Source: JAAXHF01 sp965242605
GTDB lineage: Bacteria; Desulfobacterota; Binatia; Bin18
DNA: 64,000 nucleotides
Direction: 5' to 3'
Assembly: GCA_965242605.1 (NCBI GenBank)
Contig: CBDESS010000001.1
Location: 682,001-746,000, forward strand
Part shown: piece after piece, positions 33,924-41,955 of the stretch
Layout: each line of letters begins with the position of its first letter
Position numbering within the stretch: position 1 is the first letter of the stretch
Made by a program: the position numbers and the translations under genes
Notes under the pieces: model-generated
What the model saw: only the letters and a program-made list of their open reading frames with translations
The model's database searches: none
What the model was told of the DNA's origin: nothing

Positions 33924-34922
33924 CTAATAGCCGCCGTGTTTATCAACCACATTGTCGAGTGCCTCGCCCCGCAAGAACCTGGCCAGATTGGGTTTGAAGA
34001 CCTCGGTCGCGTGCTTCCAGTACTCAGAGCGTAAACCCGAGGTATGCGGGGTCAGTATTACATTCGGCAGCCGAAACAGCTCGCTGTCGGGCCGGGGCGG
34101 CTCGGGGTCGGTCACATCAAGGCCGGCACCGGCGATCCAGCCCTCCCGCAAGGCTCGGATCAGCGCCGGCTCCTGGATAATCGGACCCCGACCGACGTTA
34201 ATGATATGGGCGGTCGGCTTCATCAGCCGCAGCTCTTGCTCGCCAATCAGGCCGGTCGTCCGGGGTGTGAGCGGGGCGGCGATAATCACAAAGTCAGCCT
34301 CCTGCAAAAGACGCGCCAAGCTCTCGGTGCCCAACACCTCATCCACACACGCCGGCACGGCCTCAACCCTGCGCCTGGCGGCAAGCACCCGCATGCCCAG
34401 GGCTTTGACCCGCTCGGCAACCGCCAGGCCAATACCCCCCAGCCCGATGATCCCGGCGGTGCGCCCGTGCAGTTCGGAAAAGCTGGGATAGAGCGCAAAC
34501 ATCTTGCGCCGCGGCCATGTGCCTTCGAGTTGATAGCGGTAGGCGGTATGTATCTGGCGAGCCAGCATAATCATCACGCCCAGGATGTGTTCGGCAATCG
34601 GGACGCCGTGCAGACCGCGTGAGTTGGTGATAATCACGTCGCTGGCGACCATCTCTGGAAACAAGACATGGGTTGCCCCGGCTGAGGCGAGGTGGAGCCA
34701 CTTGAGTTGCCGGGCGAGCTGCAGGTCCTGCGGACTGAACCGGACGGCAAACAGCACCTCGGTGTCGTCCAGCTCGGCCGGGCGGCGGGCCGGGTCTTGG
34801 ATGAGGGTGATGCGGACGGCGGGAAACTCGCGCTGGAGCTGGTCAGCCAACTCCGGCGAATAGGCCGGGAAGCCCCCCAGCCCGGACGCGCCGGCAAACG
34901 AGATGCACACTTTGGGTTTCAT
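33924..34922 (-). CDS. D-2-hydroxyacid dehydrogenase (NAD-binding)
   Basis: 332 residues. The catalytic Arg, Glu and His of the family are visible around LIGEQELRLMKPTAHIINVGRGPIIQEPAL, GLDVTDPEPP and ILTPHTSG, with the Rossmann motif GIIGLGGIGLAVAERVKALG. They reduce or oxidise 2-hydroxy acids such as glycerate or phosphoglycerate; the substrate is not shown. ATG at 34920-34922; upstream AGAAAGGGACAGGC on the coding strand provides a ribosome site. Confidence 0.92.
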   Translation of the reverse strand: MKPKVCISFAGASGLGGFPAYSPELADQLQREFPAVRITLIQDPARRPAELDDTEVLFAVRFSPQDLQLARQLKWLHLASAGATHVLFPEMVASDVIITNSRGLHGVPIAEHILGVMIMLARQIHTAYRYQLEGTWPRRKMFALYPSFSELHGRTAGIIGLGGIGLAVAERVKALGMRVLAARRRVEAVPACVDEVLGTESLARLLQEADFVIIAAPLTPRTTGLIGEQELRLMKPTAHIINVGRGPIIQEPALIRALREGWIAGAGLDVTDPEPPRPDSELFRLPNVILTPHTSGLRSEYWKHATEVFKPNLARFLRGEALDNVVDKHGGY

Positions 34923-35001
34923 GCCTGTCCCTTTCTCCAGTCGATTGAGCGGGCGAGGCCTCAGGCGACGGGCGATCCATGGTGACGGGCCGCCCGCCCG
35001 T

Positions 35002-35769
35002 TTACCTCCCCGGCTGACGGTCCAGGGCTGCCAGACCCTCTAAGGCCAGACCATAGCCCAGCCCGTCTCGCATCACACGCTTGAGTTCCTGGGTCAGGGC
35101 AACCCGCGCGTACCGCAGGGTCAGGGGCGGTTGCTCGGCCAGCTGCTCGGCCAGCTCCCAGGCCCGGGCCAGGAGGGCGTCTTGGGGCAGGACTTCGTTG
35201 ACGACGCCAAGACTCAGGGCATCCTGGGCCGACAGCTTCTGGCTGGTCAGCAGGAAATAGCGTCCCCGGTTTGCCCCGAGCAACAGCGGCCAGACCAGAT
35301 GCACCCCGTCGCCCGGCACAACGCCATTGGGAAAATGGGGGGCGTCCTGGAAGGCGGCTGTGTCCGAGGCCAGGACAATATCGCACAGGACGGCAATTTC
35401 GGCGTGGATCAGGGCCGGCCCGTTGACCGCGGCAATCATCGGCACCTCAATATCCAGCAGGTTGAGCAGCAGGCGCTTGCCCTCCCAATAGATTTTGTCC
35501 CAGCCGCGCGGCGTGCCCAGACCGTCGCCGAAGCTGGCGAAGTCAATCTCGGCGCAGAAGGCCTCGCCGGTCCCGGTCATAATGACCAGCCTGTTTTCGG
35601 GGTCAGCGCCAATGTCGGCGCAGGCATAGGCGAGTTCCCGATGGATGCTCTCGTTCCACACCATCGGGCCGCCGTTGTTGTGGAGGGTCATCTCCAGGAT
35701 GCCGTTCCGGCGCTGCATGCGAATATCCTGGTACTTGTTGGCGTAGTCTTCCAAGTTCGGCATGGTCAT
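35002..35769 (-). CDS. Enoyl-CoA hydratase/isomerase-family protein, 6-oxocamphor-hydrolase-like
   Basis: 255 residues of the crotonase fold: ILEMTLHNNGGPMVWNESIHRELAYACADI, RLVIMTGTGEAFCAEIDFASFG (oxyanion strand), VPMIAAVNGPALIHAEIAVLCDIVLASDTAAFQDAPHFPNGVVPGDGVHLVWPLL. The HxE-type residues around ALIHAEIAVL and the FPNGVVPGDGVH loop resemble 6-oxocamphor hydrolase, which breaks carbon-carbon bonds in cyclic diketones, but ordinary hydratase is not excluded. Start is ATG 35769 or two codons in; the ATG overlaps the stop of a decayed upstream frame (ATGA). Confidence 0.88.
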   Translation of the reverse strand: MTMPNLEDYANKYQDIRMQRRNGILEMTLHNNGGPMVWNESIHRELAYACADIGADPENRLVIMTGTGEAFCAEIDFASFGDGLGTPRGWDKIYWEGKRLLLNLLDIEVPMIAAVNGPALIHAEIAVLCDIVLASDTAAFQDAPHFPNGVVPGDGVHLVWPLLLGANRGRYFLLTSQKLSAQDALSLGVVNEVLPQDALLARAWELAEQLAEQPPLTLRYARVALTQELKRVMRDGLGYGLALEGLAALDRQPGR

Positions 35770-36173
35770 CCTCCTTGTGCCGTGCGCTCAAACTGTAGTC
35801 GGGAAACGATCCGTGTGCGCAGAGGCGGCTTTTTGAACGCCTGAGCCGGGGACATCTCCGCTCTTCTCCGGCTCCTCCGCAGCCACAGGACACGCGCCTG
35901 GCTGAAGATGAGACGCAGGGCGATGCCAGTGGTCATCACCATCAGGTAAGCGGTCTGCCACTGTAAAACCGACAGCTTACGCTCGGCGTTCGCAAAGCGG
36001 TTTTTATGCTCCGCCAGTTCCTCGGCGGCTTCGCGGGCGGTGTCCTGTGGGGCACCGGCCTACTTCAGTGCCTCATACATTTTCCTCGCCTCATACATTT
36101 TCCTCGCCTCATACATTTTCCTCGCCTCATACATTTTCCTCGCCTCATACATTTTCATCAAGGCTGAGGCCAT
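35766..36173 (-). pseudogene. Decayed small coiled-coil membrane protein gene (DUF1640-like) with an internal TAG
   Basis: From ATG 36171-36173, after AAAGGA, the frame reads MASALMKMYEARKMYEAR and then repeats KMYEAR in five units before KMYEALK-TAG at 36060-36062. The same frame then continues with no stop: AGAPQDTAREAAEELAEHK…ERKLSVLQWQTAYLMVMTTG, a helix plus one transmembrane segment. This resembles DUF1640-like proteins in which …YEALKxAG…AREAAEE is followed by a C-terminal membrane anchor. A long odd tail runs to a TGA overlapping the hydratase start. The TAG, and perhaps lost native end, point to decay. A 31-residue peptide could still be made. Confidence 0.65.
36071..36160. repeat. 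18-bp tandem repeat, five copies
   Basis: Copies start at 36071, 36089, 36107, 36125 and 36143. The first four are identical (CCTCATACATTTTCCTCG on the plus strand) and the last differs in its final bases. On the minus strand the unit encodes Lys-Met-Tyr-Glu-Ala-Arg. Length is a multiple of three, so copy-number change would alter the peptide without a frameshift. Confidence 0.95.
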
Positions 36174-36279
36174 AGCATCCTTTCTTTGTTCCTGTTCTCA
36201 GCATGCCAGAAAGCGAACGCCTGTCACAGGGCTGAGAGGTGGGGGGCGGCCCGGCTCGTCGGAGCACGGACGGGGTGTT

Positions 36280-37341
36280 TTATTGTGCCCAGGCCGCCTG
36301 GTGCAGCGCCGGCAGCACCGCCCGGTTGAACAGCCGGTCGTGCAGCGTAAGATGAAAACACTCGACACCCAGGTCGTGAAACTCGCGCATCCGCCGCAAG
36401 ATGGTGTCTGGGCTGCCGATCAGACGGCTGGCCAGGCCCTCGTTGGTATCCAGATGGGTCAGCAGGTCGTCGCTCGGCTGCCACATGCCCTGCGCGCCGC
36501 TGACCTTTTGCCGGCGGCGGGCCAGCATGGCCGGGTCTTGGGCATCAAGCATGGCCTGCACCGCGGCCGCGGCCTCACTATCGGTCTCGCGGCACAGGGG
36601 AATGGCGTACAGGGCAAACCGGACTCGGCGGCCTGTCTCAGCCGTCCGTTTGCGGACCGTCTCGATAATGTGCCCGATTTTGTCGGGCCGGCCGCCGTTC
36701 AGAAACATCCAGTCCGAATGCCGGGCGGCCAGCGTCATGGCTGCCGCAGACTGTCCGCCCTGGAAAACCTCAAGCTGGGTCGAAATCGGTCGCGGCTCCA
36801 AGCGCAGGCCGCGAACCTGGTAAAAACGCCCGGCGTAGTCAAACACCTCGTGCGCCCACGCGCCGCGCAAAATCTCGACAAACTCGCTCGTCCGGGCGTA
36901 GCGCTGGTCGTGCTCGAGCAGCGCTGCCCCGTACATGCCAAACTCGGCTTCATGCCAGCCGGAGGTGAGGTTGACCGACCAACGGCCACCCGTCAGCCGA
37001 TCAAGCGTAGCCCCCCATTTGGCAATCGCCGCGGGCAGGAAAAAACCGGGGTGGATGGCCGTAATGAGACGCAGGCACCGGGTGTGAGCGGCGTAAAAAG
37101 CGGTCATGGCCAAACAGTCATAGCTCGCCCCCTCAATTTCCTGGCCGCTGCCCCACCAACGCTGGGCAACCAGGAGATAATCAATGCCGAGCGCTTCCGC
37201 AGCCCGGGCGGGACCCAGCAGACGCTCGGTCAGCGGTGGCCCGTGGAGTTCGGCCAGGTCCGGCTGAGCGGTCCGGTTTGTGCTGAGTTGGGGGAGGGCC
37301 AGGGCGGTGGGGGCCCAGGTACAGGTCAGAATGCGTGCCAT
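36280..37341 (-). CDS. Luciferase-like (LLM class) flavin-dependent monooxygenase
   Basis: 353 residues. The alkanesulfonate-monooxygenase type barrel is evident: ARAAEALGIDYLLVAQRW, LRLITAIHPGFFLPAAIAKWGATLDRLTGGRWSVNLTSGWHEAEFGMYG, HDQRYARTSEFVEILRGAW, FQGGQSAAAMTLAARHSDWMF. These use reduced FMN and O2 to cleave C-S or related bonds, or act on other small organics; the substrate is unknown. ATG 37339-37341 has GGAG at short distance and begins the conserved MARILTCTW. Confidence 0.92.
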   Translation of the reverse strand: MARILTCTWAPTALALPQLSTNRTAQPDLAELHGPPLTERLLGPARAAEALGIDYLLVAQRWWGSGQEIEGASYDCLAMTAFYAAHTRCLRLITAIHPGFFLPAAIAKWGATLDRLTGGRWSVNLTSGWHEAEFGMYGAALLEHDQRYARTSEFVEILRGAWAHEVFDYAGRFYQVRGLRLEPRPISTQLEVFQGGQSAAAMTLAARHSDWMFLNGGRPDKIGHIIETVRKRTAETGRRVRFALYAIPLCRETDSEAAAAVQAMLDAQDPAMLARRRQKVSGAQGMWQPSDDLLTHLDTNEGLASRLIGSPDTILRRMREFHDLGVECFHLTLHDRLFNRAVLPALHQAAWAQ

Positions 37342-37457
37342 GACATCTCCATATCCCAAGCGAATAGACGCGGTGGGCGTTTTCGAGCGGACAGGAGAGT
37401 GGGAGCAGAATCGCCCATCCGCCAAGCGGTGCCGGACGGGCGATGGGGGACGAGAAC

Positions 37458-37832
37458 TCAGCCCATGCAGATGGCGTTCAGTTTATTGCCGTCCAGGTCG
37501 CGGAAATAGCCGATGTAGGCCTGGCCTCCGGCACGCTTACCCGGTGCGCCTTCGTCGATGCCGCCCAGTTCCAGGGCTTTTTTGTGGATGGCGTCTACTT
37601 TTTTGTGACTGTCCGCGGCCAGGGCGACCATGACCCCGTTGCCGACGCTGGCGGCCTTGCCGTCAAACGGGCTGGCAAGGGCCAGGCTGGGCGCGCCGGG
37701 CTTGCCCCAGAGTTTGATGCGGCCGGCGTCCATGATCACCTTGATAGCGGGATCGAGTTCGGCCAGCAGGGCGGTATAGAACGCGGTCGCCCGTCCCATG
37801 TCGTTTGTGCCGAGCGTAACATATGAAATCAT
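37458..37832 (-). CDS. VOC-family (glyoxalase-like) small protein
   Basis: 124 residues, one glyoxalase/bleomycin-resistance repeat pair: MISYVTLGTNDMGRATAFYTALLAEL and QAYIGYFRDLDGNKLNAICMG, with the family's late Asp-Leu-Asp-Gly-Asn-Lys. The PFDGKAASVGNGVMVALAADS middle is typical of lactoylglutathione-lyase-like proteins of unknown substrate. CGGGAAAGGAGAAC precedes the ATG. Confidence 0.9.
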   Translation of the reverse strand: MISYVTLGTNDMGRATAFYTALLAELDPAIKVIMDAGRIKLWGKPGAPSLALASPFDGKAASVGNGVMVALAADSHKKVDAIHKKALELGGIDEGAPGKRAGGQAYIGYFRDLDGNKLNAICMG

Positions 37833-37952
37833 CGCTGTTCTCCTTTCCCGGTCAGATTTGACAGGAATGTGGCATAGTCTGGCGGCCTTGGGAAGCCCCC
37901 TGGGTCGCCGCCTCGGTCGCCGGAGGCTGTTCCGTGCCTGTTGCCGCGTCGT

Positions 37953-39614
37953 TCAGGAGGCCGCCTCGCTCGCCTTCCACACCTCTGCCTCATCAGGCCC
38001 GGAGAGCTGGGCGAGGCGGGCGTCGAGCTCGGGCAGCACATGCTCGAAGGTGAACCGGTACAGATGGACGCCGATGAACAGGGTGTGGAGTGAGTTGGGG
38101 ACCTGGTCGGGCCGTTTTTTCAGCAGCGCCCAGATGAACCGCAGGCTCTCCCGTTTATACTCCGTGGGCAGTTGTCGGAAGGCGTTCTGGAGTACCCGCA
38201 CGCGGGCCAGCAGGCTGTCGGCCTGGTGTGAGGTGTTGGCCGTGGAGCGGACGATCGTACTGCCGAGGATGCGCCACATATGCCGCAGACCGCCTTGGAC
38301 GCGGGCGAGCGACGAGCTTGGGCCGGGTTGGCGGCACAGGGCGTCAAGCAGGCGGTCAAAGAACTCGTGCGGTGTGTAGATCGTCTGGAGAATCTTGCGG
38401 TAGCCTTCAAGCAGGGCCCGGCGCGGCAGGACCGGGACAATGTTGGTAAAACCGCCGTGGGTCGTAAACCGGTCGGAATCGGCGTCAAGCAGCCGGCCGG
38501 CCTGTTCCAGACGGGTGTACAGGGGCGTGCTGGGCAGGGCGACTAACAGCCCGACCATAGCGTTTGGAACGGCAATCTGTCGGATGAAGTCGATCTGCCG
38601 GTCAAAGATGTCTTCGTTATCGTTGTCAAACCCCAGGATAAAGCCTCCGGTGACCATCAGGCCAGCGTGCTGAATGACTTTGACCGAATCGACCAGCGAG
38701 CGCTTGATGTTCTGATATTTCCTGGTTTCTCTGAGACTTTCGATCGACGGGGTCTCAAGGCCGAGAAAGACCGTCTTGAAGTTTGACGCCACCATCTGGG
38801 CTATCAGTTCGTCGTCGTTGGCCAAGTCAACGGTGGCTTCGGTGATGTAGACAAAGGGGGAATCGTGCGCCTCGTTCCAGGTCGTCAGCTCGGGCAGCAG
38901 CTTTTTGACCTCTCGCTTATTGCCGATAAAATTGTCGTCCACAATAAAGACGCTGCCCCGGTAGCCGGTCTGGTACAGGGCCTCGAGCTCGGCCAGCATC
39001 TGGGCCGGCGTTTTTGTCCGGGGCCGACGGCCAAACATCACGATGATGTCACAGAACTCGCACTGGAACGGGCAGCCGCGCGAGAACTGAATCGGCAGCG
39101 AGCCGTACTGACTGATATCGAGCAGATCAAAGCGGGGCGTCGGGCTTTGGGTGACATCGGGCTTGTCAGGGTTGGTGTAGACCGCCTGACGGGTCCCGGC
39201 CTCCAGGTCGGCCAGAAAAGCCGGCCAGGTGAGCTCGCCCTCATTCAGCACCAGCACATCGGCGTAGGGCTGGCACTCCTCGGGGCAGGCGGTCGGATAC
39301 GGGCCGCCGAAGACGACCAGCTTGCCGGCCGCCTGACAGCGCTCGGCGACCGCAAACAGCGAGGTCTTTTGTGAAATCATGGCCGACAGACACACCATGT
39401 CGGCCCACTCCAGGTCGTCATCGGTCAACGACCCACAGTTGAGATCGACCAGCCGAAACTCATAGTCGTCCGGCGTCAGGGCGGCAATGGTGATCAGGCC
39501 CAGCGGCGGCATGAAGGACTTCTTGTTGAAGATGGGCAGGACGTACTGCATCCCCCAGTAGGTCAGGGGAAATTCAGGATAGACGAGCAAGATACGACGA
39601 TACATATGCTTCAT
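37953..39614 (-). CDS. B12-binding radical SAM protein (DUF4070 type, HpnR/HpnJ-like group)
   Basis: 553 residues. N-terminal cobalamin-binding-like half (MYRRILLVYPEFPLTYWGMQY, PPLGLITIAALTP, VVFGGPYPTACPEE). The radical SAM site RGCPFQCEFCDIIVMFGRRPRTK is near residue 180-200, and VDDNFIGNKREVKKLLPEL follows. The C-terminal extension has WALLKKRPDQV and HLYRFT, as in DUF4070 proteins. Relatives include hopanoid methylases and ring-forming enzymes. The exact product is not shown. Alternative start one codon pair in at MYRR. It stands alone, with its 3' end 120 bp from the small VOC gene. Confidence 0.88.
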   Translation of the reverse strand: MKHMYRRILLVYPEFPLTYWGMQYVLPIFNKKSFMPPLGLITIAALTPDDYEFRLVDLNCGSLTDDDLEWADMVCLSAMISQKTSLFAVAERCQAAGKLVVFGGPYPTACPEECQPYADVLVLNEGELTWPAFLADLEAGTRQAVYTNPDKPDVTQSPTPRFDLLDISQYGSLPIQFSRGCPFQCEFCDIIVMFGRRPRTKTPAQMLAELEALYQTGYRGSVFIVDDNFIGNKREVKKLLPELTTWNEAHDSPFVYITEATVDLANDDELIAQMVASNFKTVFLGLETPSIESLRETRKYQNIKRSLVDSVKVIQHAGLMVTGGFILGFDNDNEDIFDRQIDFIRQIAVPNAMVGLLVALPSTPLYTRLEQAGRLLDADSDRFTTHGGFTNIVPVLPRRALLEGYRKILQTIYTPHEFFDRLLDALCRQPGPSSSLARVQGGLRHMWRILGSTIVRSTANTSHQADSLLARVRVLQNAFRQLPTEYKRESLRFIWALLKKRPDQVPNSLHTLFIGVHLYRFTFEHVLPELDARLAQLSGPDEAEVWKASEAAS

Positions 39615-39792
39615 AGTGACCCTCTCTCCCCTGCTGTATAGCGAACCACGGCGGCTTTTGACAGGGGGAGTATACAGGGGATAGACACGCCGCGCCAGAC
39701 AAGGCTAGGTTGTGCGGGATTCTTCTTGCCGCGGGCGGAAGATTTTCGTTCTTTTCAGCGCACCCCTCGCGCCACACAGAAAGGCTTATCCC

Positions 39793-41889
39793 ATGACCCA
39801 GTCAGTCTCTTACACCAAGGATGGTGACATCGGCATCATTACTGTCAACAACCCCCCGGTGAACGCGCTGAGCCAGCATGTCCGCCGGGGCTTACTCGAC
39901 AGTTTTCGCCAGGCCGGCAGCGACGACACCGTCGCCACCGTGCTCATCTGCGAGGGCCGGACCTTTATCGCCGGTGCAGACATCACCGAGTTTGGCAAAC
40001 CGCTCCAGCCGCCGAGTTTTCTGGGCACGATGGAGATGATTGAAAACCTGCCCAAGCCGGCGGTGGCCGCCATCCACGGCACGGCGCTCGGCGGCGGGCT
40101 CGAGACCGCGTTGTGCTGCCACTACCGGATTGCCGTGCCTTCGGCCCGGGTCGGCCTGCCCGAAGTGACCCTGGGGCTCTTGCCGGGCGGGGGCGGAACC
40201 CAGCGCTTGCCGCGTTTGATCGGTCCGGAAGCCGCGCTACAGGTCATCACCAGCGGCGCGCCGATGACGGCCAGCCAGGCCCGGGCGGCCGGGGTGATTG
40301 ACCACATCGTTGACGGAGGCGAACTGCTCAAAGGGGCCAGGGCGTTTGCCCGTCGGCTCGTTGCCGAGGGCGCGGCGCTCAGAAAAGTGCGCGATCTGAA
40401 CGACAGGGTAACGGGGGTAGACCCGGCCATTTTTGACGCGGCGCGCCAGCGGGCGCGCGTTGAGCGGCGCGGCTTTGAGGCCCCGCAGCGCTGTATTGAT
40501 TGTGTTGAGGCCGCCTGTCGCCTGCCCTTTGACGAGGGTCTGGCCAAGGAGCAGGAACTGTTCAGACAGGTGTTGACCAGCGAGCAGTCCGCGGCCCAAC
40601 GGCATATCTTTTTCGCTGAACGCGCCGCGGCGAAAGTCACCGACATGCCCAAGGACACCAAACCGCTGGCGATACAAAAAGTCGCGGTTATTGGTGCCGG
40701 CACAATGGGCGGCGGCATCGCCATGAATTTTGCCAACGCCGGCATCCCGGTGACGATGCTCGAGACCGGCCGGGAGTTTCTGGACAAGGGGCTGGCCGTT
40801 GTACGCGCCAACTACGACCGCAGCGCCAAGAGAGGCCGGTTCACTTCCGAGCAGGTCGAACAGCGGATGGGGCTGATCACACCCACCCTGGGCTATGCCG
40901 ATATTGCCGATGTTGATCTCGTTGTCGAAGCGGTGTTCGAGAACATGGCGGTGAAAAAAGACGTGTTTGCCCGGCTTGATGCGGCCACGAAGCCGGCCTG
41001 CATCCTGGCCACCAACACGTCTACGCTGGACGTGAACGAAATCGCCTCGGCCACCGCCCGGCCCGACAAAGTCCTTGGCACCCACTTCTTCAGCCCGGCC
41101 AATGTCATGCGTTTGCTCGAAATCGTGCGTGGCCAAAAGACCAGCTTTGAAACCCTGGCCACGGCCCAAGCTATGGCCAGGACCATCGGGAAGGTCGGCG
41201 TGGTGGTGGGCGTGTGCGACGGCTTTGTGGGCAACCGCATGCTGCACTCTTACGCCGGCCAGGCCCAGTTTCTGCTTGAAGAGGGCTGCCTGCCCCAAGA
41301 TGTCGATGGCGCGGTGTATGACTTGGGCCTGGCCATGGGCCCGCTGGCCATGGGCGACCTGGCCGGGCTTGATGTGGGCTGGCGTATACGGCGGGAGCAG
41401 GGGGTGCCGGAGAGCCTGCCCGAAGGGGCACGCTATTGCGCGATTCCCGACCTGCTCTATGAGCAAGGCCGTTTTGGTCAGAAGACCGGGGCCGGGTATT
41501 ACAGATATCACGAGGGCGATCGCACCCCCCATCCCGACCCCGAGATTGAGCAACTGATCGTCAACTACTCCAGAGACAAAGGCATTCAGCGTCGCCCTGT
41601 CAGCCGTGAAGAAATTATCGAGCGGACGATGTACGCACTGGTCAACGAAGGGGCCAGGATTCTGGAGGAAGGCATCGCCCAGCGCGCCAGCGACATTGAT
41701 ACCATCTATGTCTATGGCTACGGCTTCCCGGCCTATCTGGGCGGGCCGATGTTCTACGCCGACCGGATTGGCCTGGACACGGTGTACAAACGGGTGTGTG
41801 AACTGGCCGAACAAGACCCGGCCTCGTGGCAGCCGGCCCCGCTGCTGGGGCGGCTGGCCGAAGCAGGCCGGACTTTCAATGAGGCCTAA
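39793..41889 (+). CDS. FadB/MFE-like enoyl-CoA hydratase-3-hydroxyacyl-CoA dehydrogenase fusion
   Basis: 698 residues. N-terminal crotonase domain (~1-190) has TFIAGADITEFG, GTALGGGLETALCCHYRIA and GLPEVTLGLLPGGGGTQRLPRL. The dehydrogenase starts near 298 with VAVIGAGTMGGGIAMNFANAG, then DVDLVVEAVFENMAVKKDVFA, NTSTLDVNEIA and GTHFFSPANVMRLLEIV (catalytic His). Two C-terminal helical domains complete the beta-oxidation multifunctional enzyme, which hydrates enoyl-CoA and oxidises the product. ATG at 39793 begins the conserved segment. No thiolase or acyl-CoA dehydrogenase gene is next to it. Confidence 0.95.
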   Translation: MTQSVSYTKDGDIGIITVNNPPVNALSQHVRRGLLDSFRQAGSDDTVATVLICEGRTFIAGADITEFGKPLQPPSFLGTMEMIENLPKPAVAAIHGTALGGGLETALCCHYRIAVPSARVGLPEVTLGLLPGGGGTQRLPRLIGPEAALQVITSGAPMTASQARAAGVIDHIVDGGELLKGARAFARRLVAEGAALRKVRDLNDRVTGVDPAIFDAARQRARVERRGFEAPQRCIDCVEAACRLPFDEGLAKEQELFRQVLTSEQSAAQRHIFFAERAAAKVTDMPKDTKPLAIQKVAVIGAGTMGGGIAMNFANAGIPVTMLETGREFLDKGLAVVRANYDRSAKRGRFTSEQVEQRMGLITPTLGYADIADVDLVVEAVFENMAVKKDVFARLDAATKPACILATNTSTLDVNEIASATARPDKVLGTHFFSPANVMRLLEIVRGQKTSFETLATAQAMARTIGKVGVVVGVCDGFVGNRMLHSYAGQAQFLLEEGCLPQDVDGAVYDLGLAMGPLAMGDLAGLDVGWRIRREQGVPESLPEGARYCAIPDLLYEQGRFGQKTGAGYYRYHEGDRTPHPDPEIEQLIVNYSRDKGIQRRPVSREEIIERTMYALVNEGARILEEGIAQRASDIDTIYVYGYGFPAYLGGPMFYADRIGLDTVYKRVCELAEQDPASWQPAPLLGRLAEAGRTFNEA

Positions 41890-41955
41890 GGCCCTGAGGA
41901 TGGAACGGGTCGCCTTCCTCTTGGACCTGATGACACGTTCCATCCTTATGGACAA

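Noticed and set aside
36060..36062. TAG as a pyrrolysine codon in the KMYEAR gene
   Set aside because: The family is not a methylamine methyltransferase, no pyl genes are seen and the downstream tail also looks decayed; a pseudogene stop is simpler.
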